Source: Devosia aquimaris | GTDB lineage: Bacteria > Pseudomonadota > Alphaproteobacteria > Rhizobiales > Devosiaceae | Assembly (NCBI RefSeq): GCF_020169335.1 | Contig: NZ_JAIEZN010000001.1 | Span: 62,001-126,000 of the forward strand | DNA: 64,000 nucleotides | Direction: 5' to 3' | Shown here: positions 63,324-64,000 of the stretch, piece after piece | Position numbering within the stretch: position 1 is the first letter of the stretch | Layout of the letters: the number at the start of each line of letters is the position of its first letter | The notes under the pieces: generated by a model | The model's input: only the letters and a program-made list of their open reading frames with translations | Database searches by the model: none | Told to the model about the DNA's origin: nothing | Position numbers and translations under genes: made by a program

Positions 63324-64000
63324 TCAGCCCCTGCGCGACAAGGTGAGCTGCAGCCAGCCGAAGCCGAGCGCCACCACCAGAAGAATGACCGAAAGGGCGT
63401 CGGCATAGCCCATGTTGCCCAGCGTAAAGGCCTGCAGATACGTGTAGCTGCCGATCACCTGGGTGGCATTGGCCGGCCCGCCGCCGGTGGTCACGAACAC
63501 CAGGTCGAACACCTTGAGGCCCCCGATGATGCAGATCAGCGTGCCCACCATCAGCACATTGCGAATGCCCGGCAGAGTGATGTGCACAAAGGCACGCCAG
63601 CCCTTGGCCCCGTCCAGCGCGGCGGCCTCATAGAGTTCCTTGGGAATGGCCTGCAGCCCGGCCAGCACCAGCACCATCTGGAAGCCGACGTTCTGCCAGG
63701 CCGCGATCACCAGCAGCATGTAAAGCGAGATATTGGGGTCGCCCAGCCAGCCCAGCCGGGGCGGCGTCAGGCCAATGCCTTTGATCACGGCGTTCAGCGG
63801 GCCGACATTGGGATCAAAAATCAGGATCCAGACAAAGGCCACCGCGATCGAGGAGATGATCACCGGCATGAAGATGATGGTGCGGTAAAACGTATTGCCC
63901 CGGCGCACCCCGCGATCGAGCAGCGCCGCAAACAGCGTGCCCAGGCCCACCTGGGTGATGATCGAGCCGATGATCAGGAAGATGTTGTTCTTCAGCGCCG
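63324..64000 (-). CDS. sugar ABC importer permease (MalF/LacF-like), 5' end outside the window
   Basis: The frame continues to the right edge, so the N-terminus is missing; residues read ALKNNIFLIIGSIITQVGLG before the first internal start at 63950. The EAA motif in ELYEAAALDGAKGWRAFVHI is intact. It pairs with the MalG-like protein, 3 bp downstream. The binding protein and any regulator of this importer must lie beyond base 64000. Confidence 0.95.
   Translation of the reverse strand, partial: ALKNNIFLIIGSIITQVGLGTLFAALLDRGVRRGNTFYRTIIFMPVIISSIAVAFVWILIFDPNVGPLNAVIKGIGLTPPRLGWLGDPNISLYMLLVIAAWQNVGFQMVLVLAGLQAIPKELYEAAALDGAKGWRAFVHITLPGIRNVLMVGTLICIIGGLKVFDLVFVTTGGGPANATQVIGSYTYLQAFTLGNMGYADALSVILLVVALGFGWLQLTLSRRG

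Noticed and set aside
1..64000. CRISPR array, insertion sequence, prophage or replication origin
   Set aside because: I looked for regularly spaced repeats, transposase or integrase motifs, phage structural genes and DnaA-box clusters, and saw none.

Overview
The window looks like chromosomal DNA of a high-GC alphaproteobacterium of the order Hyphomicrobiales, possibly Devosia or a relative. The reasons are the strong G/C bias at third codon positions, the block murA - DUF2948 - hisD - UPF0262 - LMW phosphatase - infA - maf - yacG - tRNA-Phe, and several family types common in that order. The genus is an inference from memory of these families, not from a search. I see no insertion sequence, integrase, prophage, CRISPR array or replication origin. 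Coding density is very high, with many 4- and 8-bp start/stop overlaps.

Layout. 1-2.2 kb: 3' part of a chemotaxis receptor. 2.3-5.3 kb (-): a GH127 beta-L-arabinofuranosidase and its LacI regulator, with twin candidate operators upstream. 5.5-14.8 kb (-): a six-gene export unit (outer-membrane factor, adaptor, RND pump, ABC exporter, response regulator, histidine kinase). 15-16.5 kb (-): an acetyltransferase and an AraC regulator. 16.7-20.5 kb (+): a tryptophan-tryptophylquinone amine dehydrogenase cluster (aauB-E-D-A like) followed by two monohaem cytochromes c. 20.8-30.7 kb: tRNA-Thr, a small basic protein, murA, an inserted opposite-strand efflux cassette with a TetR regulator, then the DUF2948-hisD-(UPF0262/phosphatase fusion)-infA-maf-yacG block and tRNA-Phe.

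30.9-40.6 kb: a short-chain dehydrogenase, a GAF-GGDEF-EAL protein, a tctCBA tripartite carboxylate transporter, and a convergent two-component system whose kinase is fused in frame to a periplasmic binding protein. 40.8-49.1 kb: glucuronate isomerase, two tiny membrane proteins, an APH(6)-type kinase, a CAP-domain lipoprotein, glpK and glpD, an AEC carrier, and an SRPBCC/ArsR pair. 49.2-52.4 kb (-): an ATP-grasp / alpha-E / transglutaminase-like operon whose transglutaminase lacks its catalytic Cys. 52.6-56 kb (+): a 2-hydroxyacid dehydrogenase, a GST and a GH13 alpha-glucosidase. 56-59.2 kb (-): two related small secreted proteins, an AbrB-type membrane protein and an M20 amidohydrolase. 59.3-64 kb (-): a sugar ABC importer (two permeases, ATPase) with a large glycoside hydrolase; it runs off the right edge.

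Taken together the genes suggest a heterotroph of plant-derived or soil carbon (arabinosides, glucuronate, alpha-glucosides, carboxylates, glycerol, primary amines). The most unusual items are the kinase-binding protein fusion, the UPF0262-phosphatase fusion, the MauG-less amine dehydrogenase cluster with two cytochromes, and the Cys-less transglutaminase.
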